Notes: a model not told the origin generated them from the letters alone. 30,784 nucleotides of DNA from UBA4132 sp037133675 (GCA_037133675.1 JBAXNR010000042.1:1-30784); one strand, 5' to 3'. Positions 16,246-25,655 are shown, numbered from the stretch's first letter. Translations and numbers: made by a program.

Positions 16246-16695
16246 TTATTGCTTAGAATGGCTTTTAAATACTTGATAATGCTTGTCGCTATCGAAACTC
16301 ATCACATCGTAAGGGTCTTTTTTACCGTCCATTTCCATACCAGGTGTACCGCTAGGCATTTGTGGCACAGCAATACCAACCACGCTGGGCTTAGCTTTTA
16401 GCAAGGCTTTAATATCGTCTGCGGGAACATGACCTTCTACCACATAACCATTCACCACCGCAGTATGACAGGATGCCATTTCATCACTGACACCGTACTT
16501 GTGTTTGATGGCATTCATATCCTCAGAAGGAATGTCTTTGATAGTGAATTTATTTTGTTTTAAATGTTCCATCCATTTACCGCAACAACTACACGTTGGG
16601 CTACGGTAAACGGTAATGTCCGTTGCTTTTTCAGCGTGTGCAGGAATAGTGCTTAGCACTAAACCGATGGTCAAAAGAATTTTTAATGATTTCAT
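16246..16695 (-). CDS. Periplasmic DUF411 metal-binding protein
   Basis: A 149-residue exported protein with a signal peptide (residues 1-21, ending PAHA) and a DUF411 domain. The metal-site signature YRSPTCSCCGKWMEHL gives cysteines at 35, 37 and 38, followed by MASCHTAVVNGYVVEGHVP and VGIAVPQMPSGTPGMEM with several methionines. Members are associated with copper resistance or copper handling in the periplasm. No copper ATPase or oxidase gene is adjacent; hemE follows 48 bp downstream on the same strand. Confidence 0.92.
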   Translation of the reverse strand: MKSLKILLTIGLVLSTIPAHAEKATDITVYRSPTCSCCGKWMEHLKQNKFTIKDIPSEDMNAIKHKYGVSDEMASCHTAVVNGYVVEGHVPADDIKALLKAKPSVVGIAVPQMPSGTPGMEMDGKKDPYDVMSFDSDKHYQVFKSHSKQ

Positions 16696-16743
16696 GTTAA
16701 ACCTAATGAGTAAGTGAGATCGTTGAGGTTTTTAAATCCTACC

Positions 16744-17811
16744 TCAAAGCTCTGCATGATAAGCAGGGCTGTATTGATGGACGGCATCCACCATCGCTTT
16801 AACGTGTTCTGGATTAATATCGGGTAAAATCCCATGCCCTAAATTAAATATGTGACCTGAGCCTTGACCGTATTTATGTAAAATAGTTTTTACTTTTTCA
16901 GTGATGATTTCAGGTTGAGCATACAAGGCAATCGGATCCATATTGCCTTGTAAAGCCACTTGATGTCCAACTCTGGCGCGAGCATTGGCTATATCTGTTT
17001 GCCAGTCTAAACCCAGTGCGTCATAACCCGCATCGGTCATGGCTTCTAACCATTGCCCGCAACCTTTACTGAATAAAACCGTAGGAATTTGCTGCCCATC
17101 AACATTGGTGTTGAGCAAACTGCGAATTTGTTTCGCGTAGTACAACGAAAATTCTGCGTAATCTTCGCTACTGAGAACTCCACCCCAAGTATCAAATAAC
17201 ATCACTGCTTGTGCGCCTGCGGCAATTTGGGCATTCAAATAACTCGCCACTGATTGCGCCAGTTTATCGAGCAGCGCGTGCATGACTTTGGGTTGTTCAT
17301 ACATCAAACCTTTAACGCGGTGAAAACTCTTGCTACTGCCACCTTCGACCATGTAAGTTGCCAACGTCCACGGACTGCCAGAAAAACCAATCAGCGGCAC
17401 GCTACCCGCCAAGTTTTTGCGAATTAACCGCACTGCATCCATGACATAGCGTAATTCTAATTCGGGGTCTGGAATCGGCAAACGCTCAATATCTGCCGCT
17501 GTGCGTAGCGGATGGTGAAATTTGGGTCCTTCGCCTTCGGTAAAATACAGTCCTAAACCCATTGCGTCAGGAATAGTGAGTATGTCAGAAAATAATATCG
17601 CGGCATCAAAATCAAAACGGCGTAATGGCTGTAAGGTCACTTCACAAGCGAGTTCTGGATTGGTGCAGAGATTTAAAAAACTGCCTGCTTGTTCGCGTAC
17701 TTGGCGGTACTCAGGCAAATAGCGTCCAGCTTGACGCATCATCCACACAGGGGTGTAAGTAACAGGTTGTTTTAACAGTGCTTTAATAAAAGTATCGTTT
17801 TTTAATGTCAT
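16744..17811 (-). CDS. hemE: Uroporphyrinogen decarboxylase
   Basis: HemE converts uroporphyrinogen III to coproporphyrinogen III in haem synthesis. The 355-residue protein matches E. coli in length (354). Family motifs seen are PVWMMRQAGRYLPEYR, ILFSDILTIPDAMG with the catalytic aspartate, GFSGSPWTLATYMVEGGSS, FDTWGG, LQGNMDP and the C-terminal FNLGHGILPDINPEHV. It follows the aroK-aroB-ATPase genes on the same strand, a conserved order in this group of bacteria. Confidence 0.97.
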   Translation of the reverse strand: MTLKNDTFIKALLKQPVTYTPVWMMRQAGRYLPEYRQVREQAGSFLNLCTNPELACEVTLQPLRRFDFDAAILFSDILTIPDAMGLGLYFTEGEGPKFHHPLRTAADIERLPIPDPELELRYVMDAVRLIRKNLAGSVPLIGFSGSPWTLATYMVEGGSSKSFHRVKGLMYEQPKVMHALLDKLAQSVASYLNAQIAAGAQAVMLFDTWGGVLSSEDYAEFSLYYAKQIRSLLNTNVDGQQIPTVLFSKGCGQWLEAMTDAGYDALGLDWQTDIANARARVGHQVALQGNMDPIALYAQPEIITEKVKTILHKYGQGSGHIFNLGHGILPDINPEHVKAMVDAVHQYSPAYHAEL

Positions 17812-17830
17812 CGTGTTTTGTTTTTGTCTG

Positions 17831-18670
17831 TTAGCGGTTTATAGCAATGTTTAGTGATTCTAGCACCGAACTAAACCAAGCTAAGTTAAGGATGTTATTT
17901 TTTGACAACACTAGCAATAAATAGCCAGCCACACATAAACTAAGCATCATCGTTATCACCCACCGTGCTGTTGGTTTTTTACGTTTTTGCGGATGGTTCA
18001 GACTGGATAGTTGGGCAATAATTTTTTCTGGAATGCCGTGAGTTTGTTGATAGACACTGGCTATCATGCTATCGGTAATGCCCTGCACTGGTACTTCAAA
18101 CACCGATTTTATCGCTAAATGCTGTAAAAAATCGCCGCATTGCGATTCGGATAAGGGGGGGATTTCAATGATATGGCATTCTTCTATCGCGCTATCAGAA
18201 TGAGCTTTTATCGCTAAATCATCGTGACTTAGGACAAAAACAACTTTTAACACAGGATGGGAATTCGCGTAGTCAATAATTGTGGTGATTAATTGCGGTG
18301 CTAAACTGCCTGCATCATCGATTATCAAGACAATTTTTTGTTGCTGCTTTGTTAATTGCTCAAAAAAACTCTCTAAAGTTTGCGTAGGTGAGTGTGTTTC
18401 AAGGAGCTGAGTTTGTATTTGTTCAACAGTTAAATCTTCCCTTCCCTGCACTGTGCAGGTCTGCCATAACGCATTACGCCGTTGTTGAAAAACTGTCAGT
18501 AAGGTCGTTTTACCCACACCTTTAGAGCCACAAAGTACAATGGCGTGTGGTGAATTGCTCAGTAAATGAACTAACAACTCTAATTTTTCAGTGCGTTCCT
18601 GTGTTATCAGAGAATAATCTACAGCACTTTGATTACTCATCCGATAGGAAAAATCCTTATTCTCTACCAT
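17831..18670 (-). CDS. AAA ATPase in the DamX position, C-terminal membrane helix, no SPOR domain
   Basis: A 279-residue ATPase of the ExeA/DamX-like AAA family. Walker A is LCGSKGVGKTTLL (about 46-58) and Walker B is IVLIIDDAGSL (about 114-124). A helix at about 237-258 (WVITMMLSLCVAGYLLLVL) near the C-terminus is preceded by a basic RKKPTAR, giving a cytoplasmic ATPase with a membrane tail. Only about 20 residues follow the helix, so the C-terminal peptidoglycan-binding SPOR domain of DamX proteins is missing. The start overlaps aroB by 14 nt; MSNQSAVDY at 18640 is an alternative start. Ribosome-binding evidence for either is weak. Confidence 0.75.
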   Translation of the reverse strand: MVENKDFSYRMSNQSAVDYSLITQERTEKLELLVHLLSNSPHAIVLCGSKGVGKTTLLTVFQQRRNALWQTCTVQGREDLTVEQIQTQLLETHSPTQTLESFFEQLTKQQQKIVLIIDDAGSLAPQLITTIIDYANSHPVLKVVFVLSHDDLAIKAHSDSAIEECHIIEIPPLSESQCGDFLQHLAIKSVFEVPVQGITDSMIASVYQQTHGIPEKIIAQLSSLNHPQKRKKPTARWVITMMLSLCVAGYLLLVLSKNNILNLAWFSSVLESLNIAINR

Positions 18671-19739
18671 AGGTTTTCAGCGTCAATCCTAACAAGTCTT
18701 GATCTACATAAATTGGCAACGTCGCTTTACCAATTTTTTCCAACAATATGAGGCGAATATTGCCATCGATATTTTTTTTATCGACTGCCATCAATTCCAA
18801 AAAACGCTCGCTATCAAGGGCTTTTGGCGGCGTAGTCGGTAAGTTAGCTTGCTCAAATAAGGCGATAATTCTGTTTACATCGACATCGTTTAACCAGCCT
18901 TTGCGCCGTGATAAATCTGCGGCTTGGCAAGTACCAATCGCTACCGCTTCACCGTGTAAATAGTGACCATAACCCGAACCTGTTTCAATGGCATGACCAA
19001 AAGTATGCCCCAAATTTAGCGTCGCACGCACACCTGTTTCGGTTTCATCCTCGGCAACAACTTGAGCTTTATTCAAACAAGATTGTTCAATGGCGTAGGC
19101 TAATGCGGTGTTGTCTCTGGCTAATAATGCTGAGAGATTATTTTCTAGCCACACAAAAAATTCGGCATCTCTGATTAAACCGTATTTAATAACCTCAGCC
19201 AATCCAGCCGATAATTGTCTATCATCCAAGGTATTCAAAACACTGGCATCAGCAATCACACATTGCGGTTGATAAAACGCACCTATCATGTTTTTGCCCA
19301 GCGGATGATTCACGCCTGTTTTTCCACCCACAGAAGAATCTACTTGTGCTAACAGTGTGGTAGGAATTTGCACAAAGGCAATGCCACGTTGATAACACGC
19401 CGCTGCAAAACCACCCATGTCGCCAATTACACCGCCACCTAAGGCAATTAGCGTAGCATTACGGCTAAATTTTTGTGCAAGCAATTTATCAAAAATATGC
19501 GCAACATATTCCAATGTTTTGTACTGTTCACCATCAGGCAATATCACCGTTTCTACACAGTAATCTTGTAACTGTTGTAATACCTTTTCAAGATACAAAG
19601 GAGCAATAGTGCTATTCGTAACGACTAACACCTGTTTGGCTTTGATATGCTGGGTTAATAATGCGGCTTGGCTGAGTAAATCAGCACCGATATAAATTGG
19701 GTAGCCGCGCTCGCCTAGCTCTACTCGTAATACTTTCAT
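18657..19739 (-). CDS. aroB: 3-dehydroquinate synthase
   Basis: AroB makes 3-dehydroquinate from DAHP in the shikimate pathway. The 360-residue protein shows the NAD-binding ALGGGVIGDMGGFAAACYQR, the QIPTTLLAQVDSSVGGKTG segment with substrate-binding Asp and Lys, EVIKYGLI, and the zinc-ligand motif NLGHTFGHAIE, plus HGEAVAIG. The start lies 4 nt after the aroK stop, so the two are co-transcribed. Confidence 0.97.
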   Translation of the reverse strand: MKVLRVELGERGYPIYIGADLLSQAALLTQHIKAKQVLVVTNSTIAPLYLEKVLQQLQDYCVETVILPDGEQYKTLEYVAHIFDKLLAQKFSRNATLIALGGGVIGDMGGFAAACYQRGIAFVQIPTTLLAQVDSSVGGKTGVNHPLGKNMIGAFYQPQCVIADASVLNTLDDRQLSAGLAEVIKYGLIRDAEFFVWLENNLSALLARDNTALAYAIEQSCLNKAQVVAEDETETGVRATLNLGHTFGHAIETGSGYGHYLHGEAVAIGTCQAADLSRRKGWLNDVDVNRIIALFEQANLPTTPPKALDSERFLELMAVDKKNIDGNIRLILLEKIGKATLPIYVDQDLLGLTLKTYGRE

Positions 19740-19743
19740 AGTG

Positions 19744-20268
19744 TTAACGATAAACGGATTTGTATTCTTCTAGGATGTGTGTCACAACGACTTTACTCTG
19801 CAAAACCCCTGTGTCAATTTTATAATCAGCACAGGATAAATATAACGGCTCACGTTGAGCGAATAGCGTTTCTATGCGCTCCCTAGGATTATCGGTATTT
19901 AATAAAGGACGCTGAGTGTCTCTACGAGTCCGCTCTAATATGCGGTCTACTGAACATTGTAAATAAACGATAAAACCATTTTCTTTCAATAGCTGGCGAT
20001 TTTCTTCACGCAATATCGCGCCGCCACCTGTTGCTAACACAATACCGTCCATTTTGGTGAGTTGTTGTAGCATTTTATGCTCTCTATCCCGAAAACCTTC
20101 TTCGCCTTCAAATTCAAAGATGGTTGGAATATCAACACCTGTACTTTCTTCTATCGCCTTATCACTGTCGTAAAAAGGCAATTTAAGTGTTCTTGCCAAT
20201 TGGCGACCTATGGTGGTTTTCCCTGCACCCATAAGACCAACTAAATATATATTCTCAAATCGCGACAT
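19744..20268 (-). CDS. aroK: Shikimate kinase
   Basis: AroK phosphorylates shikimate to shikimate-3-phosphate. The 174-residue protein has Walker A LVGLMGAGKTTIGRQLA, the shikimate-binding DSDKAIEE and ATGGGAIL segments, and the LID region RTRRDTQRPLL. It is the first gene of aroK-aroB-ATPase and is separated from pilQ by an intrinsic terminator, so it probably has its own promoter in the 34 bp behind that stop or depends on read-through. Confidence 0.97.
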   Translation of the reverse strand: MSRFENIYLVGLMGAGKTTIGRQLARTLKLPFYDSDKAIEESTGVDIPTIFEFEGEEGFRDREHKMLQQLTKMDGIVLATGGGAILREENRQLLKENGFIVYLQCSVDRILERTRRDTQRPLLNTDNPRERIETLFAQREPLYLSCADYKIDTGVLQSKVVVTHILEEYKSVYR

Positions 20269-20301
20269 AACAGCTCTGCTTATCTAGGGGTTACACATTA
20301 A

Positions 20302-20328
20302 AAAAAGGGGGCATTATGCCCCCTTTTT
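20302..20328 (-). terminator. Rho-independent terminator after pilQ
   Basis: AAAAAGGGGGCA / TGCCCCCTTTTT is a 12-bp perfect stem with a 3-nt loop, and the A-rich plus-strand side provides a T7 run on the minus strand. It closes the pilMNOPQ transcript and separates it from aroK. Confidence 0.9.
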
Positions 20329-20345
20329 GCGCTAAGTAGAAGCTA

Positions 20346-22796
20346 TCAATCACTCGCTTGATTATCTTTAACGATTTTTGGCGTGATGAAAATCAACAAT
20401 TCAGTTTTATTATCCTGCTTTAGAGTATTTTTAAATAAGAAACCAATACCAGGTAAATCAGCAAAGAAAGGTACGCTATTAAGACTATTTGTAATAGTTT
20501 CCTGAAAGATACCACCCAACACCACTGTTTCACCATCTAATACATGGGCGTTAGTATGAATTTCTCTTTTGTCGATAGAGACTTGACCCGTAGGCGTTGT
20601 TGTTCCCGGACTATTGTTGGTAATGTTAAGCTTCATGATAACACTGCCATTCGGTGTTATTTGTGGCGTAACATCTAATTCCAATACGGCATCAACAAAA
20701 GTAGTCGTCGCCACTGCTGCGGCACCTCCTGAGCCTATCTGAGATGATGAATAAGGAATTTGTACCCCTTGCTTGATGGTTGCCTGACAACGGTCAGCAG
20801 TCATTACGCGAGGATTAGAAATCAATTCGCCCTTCCCCTGTGACTGTAAGGCTTGCAATTCCAAATTCAACACATAATCTGCACCGCGCACCAAAGTCAT
20901 CCCTAATGCTCCCATTGGATTACCCGCAGTTCCAAGACTAACTAATTGCCCCATCATACTACCAGCAGTACCTCCGTTAATTAGGGTATGTGCTGGTACG
21001 CCTGATGTGGTAATAACTTGATTGCCGTTCGCATCGGTGCTGGATGAAGACGTACCCGTTGACATCACTCCACCAGTGCCAGGACCGCCCATAGCAAACT
21101 GTTTTCCACTACCTGTAGACCCAGCTTGACCTATCCCAAACTTCACCCCTAATTCTTTAACAAAGTTATTGGTTGCAACCACAATTCTGGACTCAATCAT
21201 GACTTGCTTAACAGGAACATCCAGCCTGTGAATCAAGTCTCTGACTTCATCTAAACGTTTTGCCGTTTCACGAATGATAAGAGTATTGGTTCTTTGATCG
21301 ACAACTACCGAACCGCGTGCAGTAACCACATTCAAGCCCACTTTGTTACTGTCATCAGTCGATGACCCTGTATTGCCATTCATGCCTTCGCCTTGCCCTG
21401 AGCCATTCATACCGCCCTGAGAGGTGTTACCAACTGCTTGTGGAGCTGTAGGTGATGAGGGTGATGAAGCTACGCCGCCAGCCGTTGTCGAAGCACTACA
21501 AGTATTGACACCCCCACTCGATCCATTTAATAGCGGAATTAAAGCTCCCGCATTGGCATAATTAATTTTAATATACTCAGTGGACAACGGTTCTACTGCC
21601 GCAATTACCGATGCTGTTGCACGTTCTTTTTCTTTATAAGTTCTAATTCTGTCTAAGGGTGAAATCAGCGTGACATTACCTGTTTCATATTTACCTAAGT
21701 CTTTAGTCATCATAATAAAGGCCAAGGCTTCATCCCAAGGGACATCATCAAGCTTTAGGGTAATATTACCTGTGACATCATCACCAGCAACCACATTTTG
21801 CCCAGTAAATTCGGCTAAAATAGCGATAACACTGCGTATCTCGATTTCTTGAAAATTGAGCGATAGTCGATCACCAGTGAATTTTGCTTTCGATTTTTCT
21901 AGGGCTAGTTTTTCATTCTGACTTAAAGGTCGAAATTCAACCGTTAACAAACCATTAGATTGAAACGAAGAATAGTCATAAAGATTATTTTGCAAAGTCA
22001 CACTTAGAGTAGTTTCCTTGCCTGAAGAAACAGCATCAATAAATTTTACAGGTGTTCCAAACTCAGAGACATCCAGTCTTTTTGATAAGTTACTAGGTAA
22101 GCGAGTATTGACAAAACTTAATACCACTTTTCCAGCTTGTTCTTTGGTATTAATAATCGTGTTAGGGTTTGCCAGTGAGATCAAAATACGTCCCTCACCT
22201 TTTCCTCCACGTTTAAAATCAAAGCCACTAATCGCCTGTTCTGGCATTAATGTAGGAATAACCGACTTGTTCGGATTACTACGACCCGCTGGCGTAACAG
22301 CTAATGCAGAAGCAGGTAAAGGCAAGACATTTTTTTGAGCAATCGGCTCAAATGCTGCTGTAGGTTTGCCCTGTGTCAACGTCAGAACTATTTTATTGCC
22401 AACAATCTTGGTTTCAAATGGCGTTGATTCAAGTAGATTAACAACAACACGAATCCTGTCAGCTTCGGACGCGACAAACACGTTGCTGACAGCCCCCTGA
22501 TTGATGGGATACATTTTTTTAGTTAGCGCGTTTTTTATTCCCGAAAAATCCAGAGCGATTCGTGCTGGGTTGTCCGTTTGAAATACTTTTGGCAAGGTAG
22601 CAATTCCGCCACTCATTTCCAATTGTACTTGCAATTTATTGTCTGCTAATGCAACAACACCAACGTTTACAAGACTCAAATCACCAGCTCTAACAGGGGT
22701 AATGTGAACGACAAGTAACAACAACCCCAAACCAATATAGGCGCATAGAGATCGCCACATTTTATTCAACATAACGCCACCTTGTTTATTAGTCAT
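20346..22796 (-). CDS. pilQ: Type IV pilus outer-membrane secretin
   Basis: PilQ forms the outer-membrane pore through which the type IV pilus passes. From the ATG at 22796 (GGAGG with 7 nt spacing; an adjacent GTG is less likely) the protein is 816 aa. It has a signal peptide (about residues 14-38, LGLLLLVVHITPVRAG), N-terminal AMIN-type beta domains (about 40-300), an STN/N0 domain (LSLNFQEIEIRSVIAILAEF, about 305-380), secretin N domains and the C-terminal secretin core ending LLIFITPKIV. Two Gly/Ser/Thr-rich low-complexity insertions lie at about residues 420-484 and 555-608. It is last in the pil operon. Confidence 0.97.
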   Translation of the reverse strand: MTNKQGGVMLNKMWRSLCAYIGLGLLLLVVHITPVRAGDLSLVNVGVVALADNKLQVQLEMSGGIATLPKVFQTDNPARIALDFSGIKNALTKKMYPINQGAVSNVFVASEADRIRVVVNLLESTPFETKIVGNKIVLTLTQGKPTAAFEPIAQKNVLPLPASALAVTPAGRSNPNKSVIPTLMPEQAISGFDFKRGGKGEGRILISLANPNTIINTKEQAGKVVLSFVNTRLPSNLSKRLDVSEFGTPVKFIDAVSSGKETTLSVTLQNNLYDYSSFQSNGLLTVEFRPLSQNEKLALEKSKAKFTGDRLSLNFQEIEIRSVIAILAEFTGQNVVAGDDVTGNITLKLDDVPWDEALAFIMMTKDLGKYETGNVTLISPLDRIRTYKEKERATASVIAAVEPLSTEYIKINYANAGALIPLLNGSSGGVNTCSASTTAGGVASSPSSPTAPQAVGNTSQGGMNGSGQGEGMNGNTGSSTDDSNKVGLNVVTARGSVVVDQRTNTLIIRETAKRLDEVRDLIHRLDVPVKQVMIESRIVVATNNFVKELGVKFGIGQAGSTGSGKQFAMGGPGTGGVMSTGTSSSSTDANGNQVITTSGVPAHTLINGGTAGSMMGQLVSLGTAGNPMGALGMTLVRGADYVLNLELQALQSQGKGELISNPRVMTADRCQATIKQGVQIPYSSSQIGSGGAAAVATTTFVDAVLELDVTPQITPNGSVIMKLNITNNSPGTTTPTGQVSIDKREIHTNAHVLDGETVVLGGIFQETITNSLNSVPFFADLPGIGFLFKNTLKQDNKTELLIFITPKIVKDNQASD

Positions 22797-22799
22797 CAC

Positions 22800-23372
22800 T
22801 TATCCTCCTTCTTCATCTGTCAACATCACCGACATTTGTTGTTCACGCCATGTACCAGGCTTATCTGGGACTATTTCCATTAATTCAATTTTATCGACAC
22901 TGACACGAATAATTTTTCCGTAATTTTGCCCCATATAATTGCCAGCTTTAACACGATAAACGGTGCCATCACTCGATTTTACTAAGCCCCATAGCGTTGA
23001 TTTCATATCAACAGTACCAATCATCTTTAAAGTCTCGATAGGAAAAGCCTCTAGCTCTTCCTTACGGCGAGAGGTATCTGGTTTTATGCCGCTACCCACT
23101 TCTGCTTCCTGTTCACCAACTACCCCAGTAGGTTTTAGCGGTTTAAATGGGTCACGCAAATCTTCAGGTTTAAATTCAAACGGAGTAATTACTTTAGGTT
23201 CAGGTAGCCCTTTAATGGTGCCTTTGGGCTTAAGTTTAACGCCTGCAATATATTGGTGTAAGTCTGAATAATTGTTATCACTGCAACCCGCTAATAATGC
23301 TAGAAAAATAGTGCAAATTATTGGTAAATTGACCGCTTTGCGATGCAACAATAGCAATTTGTAATTTCTCAT
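22800..23372 (-). CDS. pilP: Type IV pilus lipoprotein PilP
   Basis: PilP is an inner-membrane lipoprotein linking PilNO to PilQ. The 190-residue precursor has a lipobox (LALLAGC, lipidation on about C30), a proline-rich linker with FKPEDLRDPFKP, and the C-terminal beta domain beginning ETLKMIGTVDMKSTLWGLV. Its ATG overlaps the pilO stop (ATGA) and its stop lies 3 nt before pilQ. Confidence 0.95.
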   Translation of the reverse strand: MRNYKLLLLHRKAVNLPIICTIFLALLAGCSDNNYSDLHQYIAGVKLKPKGTIKGLPEPKVITPFEFKPEDLRDPFKPLKPTGVVGEQEAEVGSGIKPDTSRRKEELEAFPIETLKMIGTVDMKSTLWGLVKSSDGTVYRVKAGNYMGQNYGKIIRVSVDKIELMEIVPDKPGTWREQQMSVMLTDEEGG

Positions 23373-23986
23373 TGCTTGCCTCTCTTTTTCTTTCTGGCAT
23401 CGGCTGGATTGGTGCTTGCCGCTTCATTGTAGGTTTTAACTGTCGCATTCATTTTCAAAACACCTTCTTTTTCGTCAGGTGAAATATTGACATCATGCAC
23501 GGTAACAATTCTGGGTAAGGAAGCTAAGCCACTGACAAATAAGCCAATCTCTTCATATTTTCCCATTACCTCAATTTTAATGGGCAACTCTGAGTAGAAA
23601 TCCTTAAGAATGGGTGCTTCTGGCTTAAACAATTTAAATTCTAAACCACTCGCTAATCCTGTCTGCGAAATATCAACCAGCAAACTAGCTACTTCTGCCT
23701 CGGTGGGCATTTGCTTGATCATTTCATCTAACGAAGCTTCAATTTGTGTGAGCTGATACTGATAGTCGGGTAGGTTTGCCGCTTTTGCTTGTTTTTCCTC
23801 AAACGAGACTCTTAATTCGACTTCTTTTTGCTGGACAGCTTCAAATGCCCCTATTTGATCAAGCGTATCGAAGTAAATACATCCACCAGCAACCATTGCA
23901 CAAACAATCAATATTATCGTTGCTTTTACAGCTAACGGCCATGTTCCCGCTGCATTAGGATCCCAATTAATTTCTGATAGATTCAT
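23369..23986 (-). CDS. pilO: Type IV pilus assembly protein PilO
   Basis: PilO dimerises with PilN in the inner-membrane alignment complex. The 205-residue protein has a single membrane helix near residues 19-41, a coiled-coil stretch (EVELRVSFEEKQAKA), QLTQIEASLDEMIKQMPTEAEV and the ferredoxin-like periplasmic domain. The C-terminus is strongly basic (RKKKRGKQ). It starts 9 nt after pilN. Confidence 0.95.
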   Translation of the reverse strand: MNLSEINWDPNAAGTWPLAVKATIILIVCAMVAGGCIYFDTLDQIGAFEAVQQKEVELRVSFEEKQAKAANLPDYQYQLTQIEASLDEMIKQMPTEAEVASLLVDISQTGLASGLEFKLFKPEAPILKDFYSELPIKIEVMGKYEEIGLFVSGLASLPRIVTVHDVNISPDEKEGVLKMNATVKTYNEAASTNPADARKKKRGKQ

Positions 23987-23995
23987 TATGCACCC

Positions 23996-24568
23996 TTATT
24001 TAGTCGCTTCGACTTTAGTAGCGTCAACAGTTTGCTTGCCTAGTGTTGCTTTCATCTTAAAGTTACTTTGCGTTGATTTAGCATCCTCTGCCTTAATCTC
24101 CTCTAACACGGGTGATTGTAGCCAGTTTGAGGCATCAATTGCTCGCATAAAAGCAGAAACGCGTGCGTTTGATTGGGACTTGCCTTCAAAAACCAACGCT
24201 TGTCCCGTTTGAGAGAATTTGGTAAGAAAAACACCATCGGGTGTATTTCTAGGAATTTCATCTAACAAATGCACGACTTCAGGGCGACTTTCTTGTAATT
24301 TTTGAATCAGCTCTATTTTTGCTAGCAACTTATTTTTAGTTTCTTCGATGTTTTTAATTTCGCCAAGCTTTACGTCCAATCTAATAATTTCTTCTTCAAG
24401 TAGAGCATTTCTTTGCTGCTGATATTCCTGCATACCTTGAATGTGCGTATGAACAAAACCAAAGACAGCCAAAGTCAGAAACGCAAGCCCACCCATTGTA
24501 GTCAAAAAATCTTTCTTTTTTTGTCTACGAAGCTCTTCCCGCCAAGGAAGTAAATTGATTCTGGCCAT
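23996..24568 (-). CDS. pilN: Type IV pilus assembly protein PilN
   Basis: PilN has a short cytoplasmic N-terminus, MARINLLPWREELRRQKKK, with the INLLPWR motif that binds PilM. It is followed by a membrane helix (about 22-42), a coiled coil and a periplasmic domain, 190 residues in all. Its start shares 1 nt with the pilM stop. Confidence 0.96.
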   Translation of the reverse strand: MARINLLPWREELRRQKKKDFLTTMGGLAFLTLAVFGFVHTHIQGMQEYQQQRNALLEEEIIRLDVKLGEIKNIEETKNKLLAKIELIQKLQESRPEVVHLLDEIPRNTPDGVFLTKFSQTGQALVFEGKSQSNARVSAFMRAIDASNWLQSPVLEEIKAEDAKSTQSNFKMKATLGKQTVDATKVEATK

Positions 24569-25629
24569 TAATCAAAACTCCTTAATGCCAAACCACATGC
24601 AATCATCATGGCAGGGGCATCATTACTCAAAATCTGAGGTTTTATTTTATTGGACAGTGCCATATTCACGAATGGATTGGCAATATGGACAGGCACGTCC
24701 AGACTTTTTTCGACCAATTTTTCAATCCCTGGAATAGAAGCACAACCACCCGCCAAAATAATGCCGTCGATACCTCTATTTGCAGAAGATGCGACAAAAA
24801 ATTGTAACAAGCGTTGAATTTGTTGCACCATCGCTCGTTTAAATGGATCAAGCACATCAGCATTATAATTATCAGGTAAACCACCGTGTTTCTTCGCTAA
24901 GCCTGCCTCCTCATAGGACAGACCATAACGACGCTGAATTTCTTCAGTCAATTGTTTACCACCAAATACCTGCTCTCTTGCATAAACTGCGCGTCGATCA
25001 TACAAAACATTTAACGTTGCCATAGTTGCACCTATATCTGCTATCGCAAAGGTATGTCCATCTACTGAATCAACAAACTGTTCGGATAACAAGGTAAAGG
25101 CATTTTCCATTGCAAAGGCTTCAACATCGACAATCCTAGTTTTTAACCCCGCTTTTAATAAAGCCTCAACGCGATCATCGACATTTTCCCTACGCGATGC
25201 TGCAAGCAATACATCAACCATTTCTGGATTATTTTCGTTGATACCTTGAACTTCAAAATCAAAGTTAATCTCATCAAGTGGATACGGTACATATTGATCA
25301 GCTTCCAGCATAATCTGCTCTTCCATTTCATCATCAGAGAGAGACGCTTCCAGCGTTATAATTTTGGTCATCACCGCAGACCCAGAAACAGCAACTGTTG
25401 CTTGTTTTGCTTTTGTACCAGATTGCTTAACAGCTGCTTTTACAGCATCGGCGATGGAATTGACATTGGCAATATTCTTATCAATAACAGCATCTTGAGG
25501 CAAAGGCGATACAGCATAACTTTCGACTCGGTAGCGCGTACCTACCCTGCTTAATTCCAGTAACTTTACAGCGGCTGAACTTATATCAATACTAAGAACA
25601 GAATCCTGTTTGTTGCTAAACCAGCTCAT
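24568..25629 (-). CDS. pilM: Type IV pilus assembly protein PilM (actin-like ATPase)
   Basis: PilM is a cytoplasmic FtsA/actin-like protein that binds the PilN N-terminus. The 353-residue protein starts MSWFSNKQDSVLSIDISSAA, with the phosphate-1 loop in SIDISSAAVKLLEL. It carries DQYVPYPLDEINFDF, AIADIGATMATLNVL (phosphate-2) and IILAGGCASIPGIEKLVE (adenosine motif). It is first in pilMNOPQ and has a possible operator upstream. Confidence 0.96.
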   Translation of the reverse strand: MSWFSNKQDSVLSIDISSAAVKLLELSRVGTRYRVESYAVSPLPQDAVIDKNIANVNSIADAVKAAVKQSGTKAKQATVAVSGSAVMTKIITLEASLSDDEMEEQIMLEADQYVPYPLDEINFDFEVQGINENNPEMVDVLLAASRRENVDDRVEALLKAGLKTRIVDVEAFAMENAFTLLSEQFVDSVDGHTFAIADIGATMATLNVLYDRRAVYAREQVFGGKQLTEEIQRRYGLSYEEAGLAKKHGGLPDNYNADVLDPFKRAMVQQIQRLLQFFVASSANRGIDGIILAGGCASIPGIEKLVEKSLDVPVHIANPFVNMALSNKIKPQILSNDAPAMMIACGLALRSFD

Positions 25630-25655
25630 TACACACCCTTAAAATGCTTATCGTT

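Noticed and set aside
16723..16747. Terminator between the DUF411 gene and hemE
   Set aside because: The 7-bp inverted repeat TTGAGGT/ACCTCAA lacks a T-tract and overlaps the hemE stop; on the minus strand it would follow hemE only, so the evidence is too weak.
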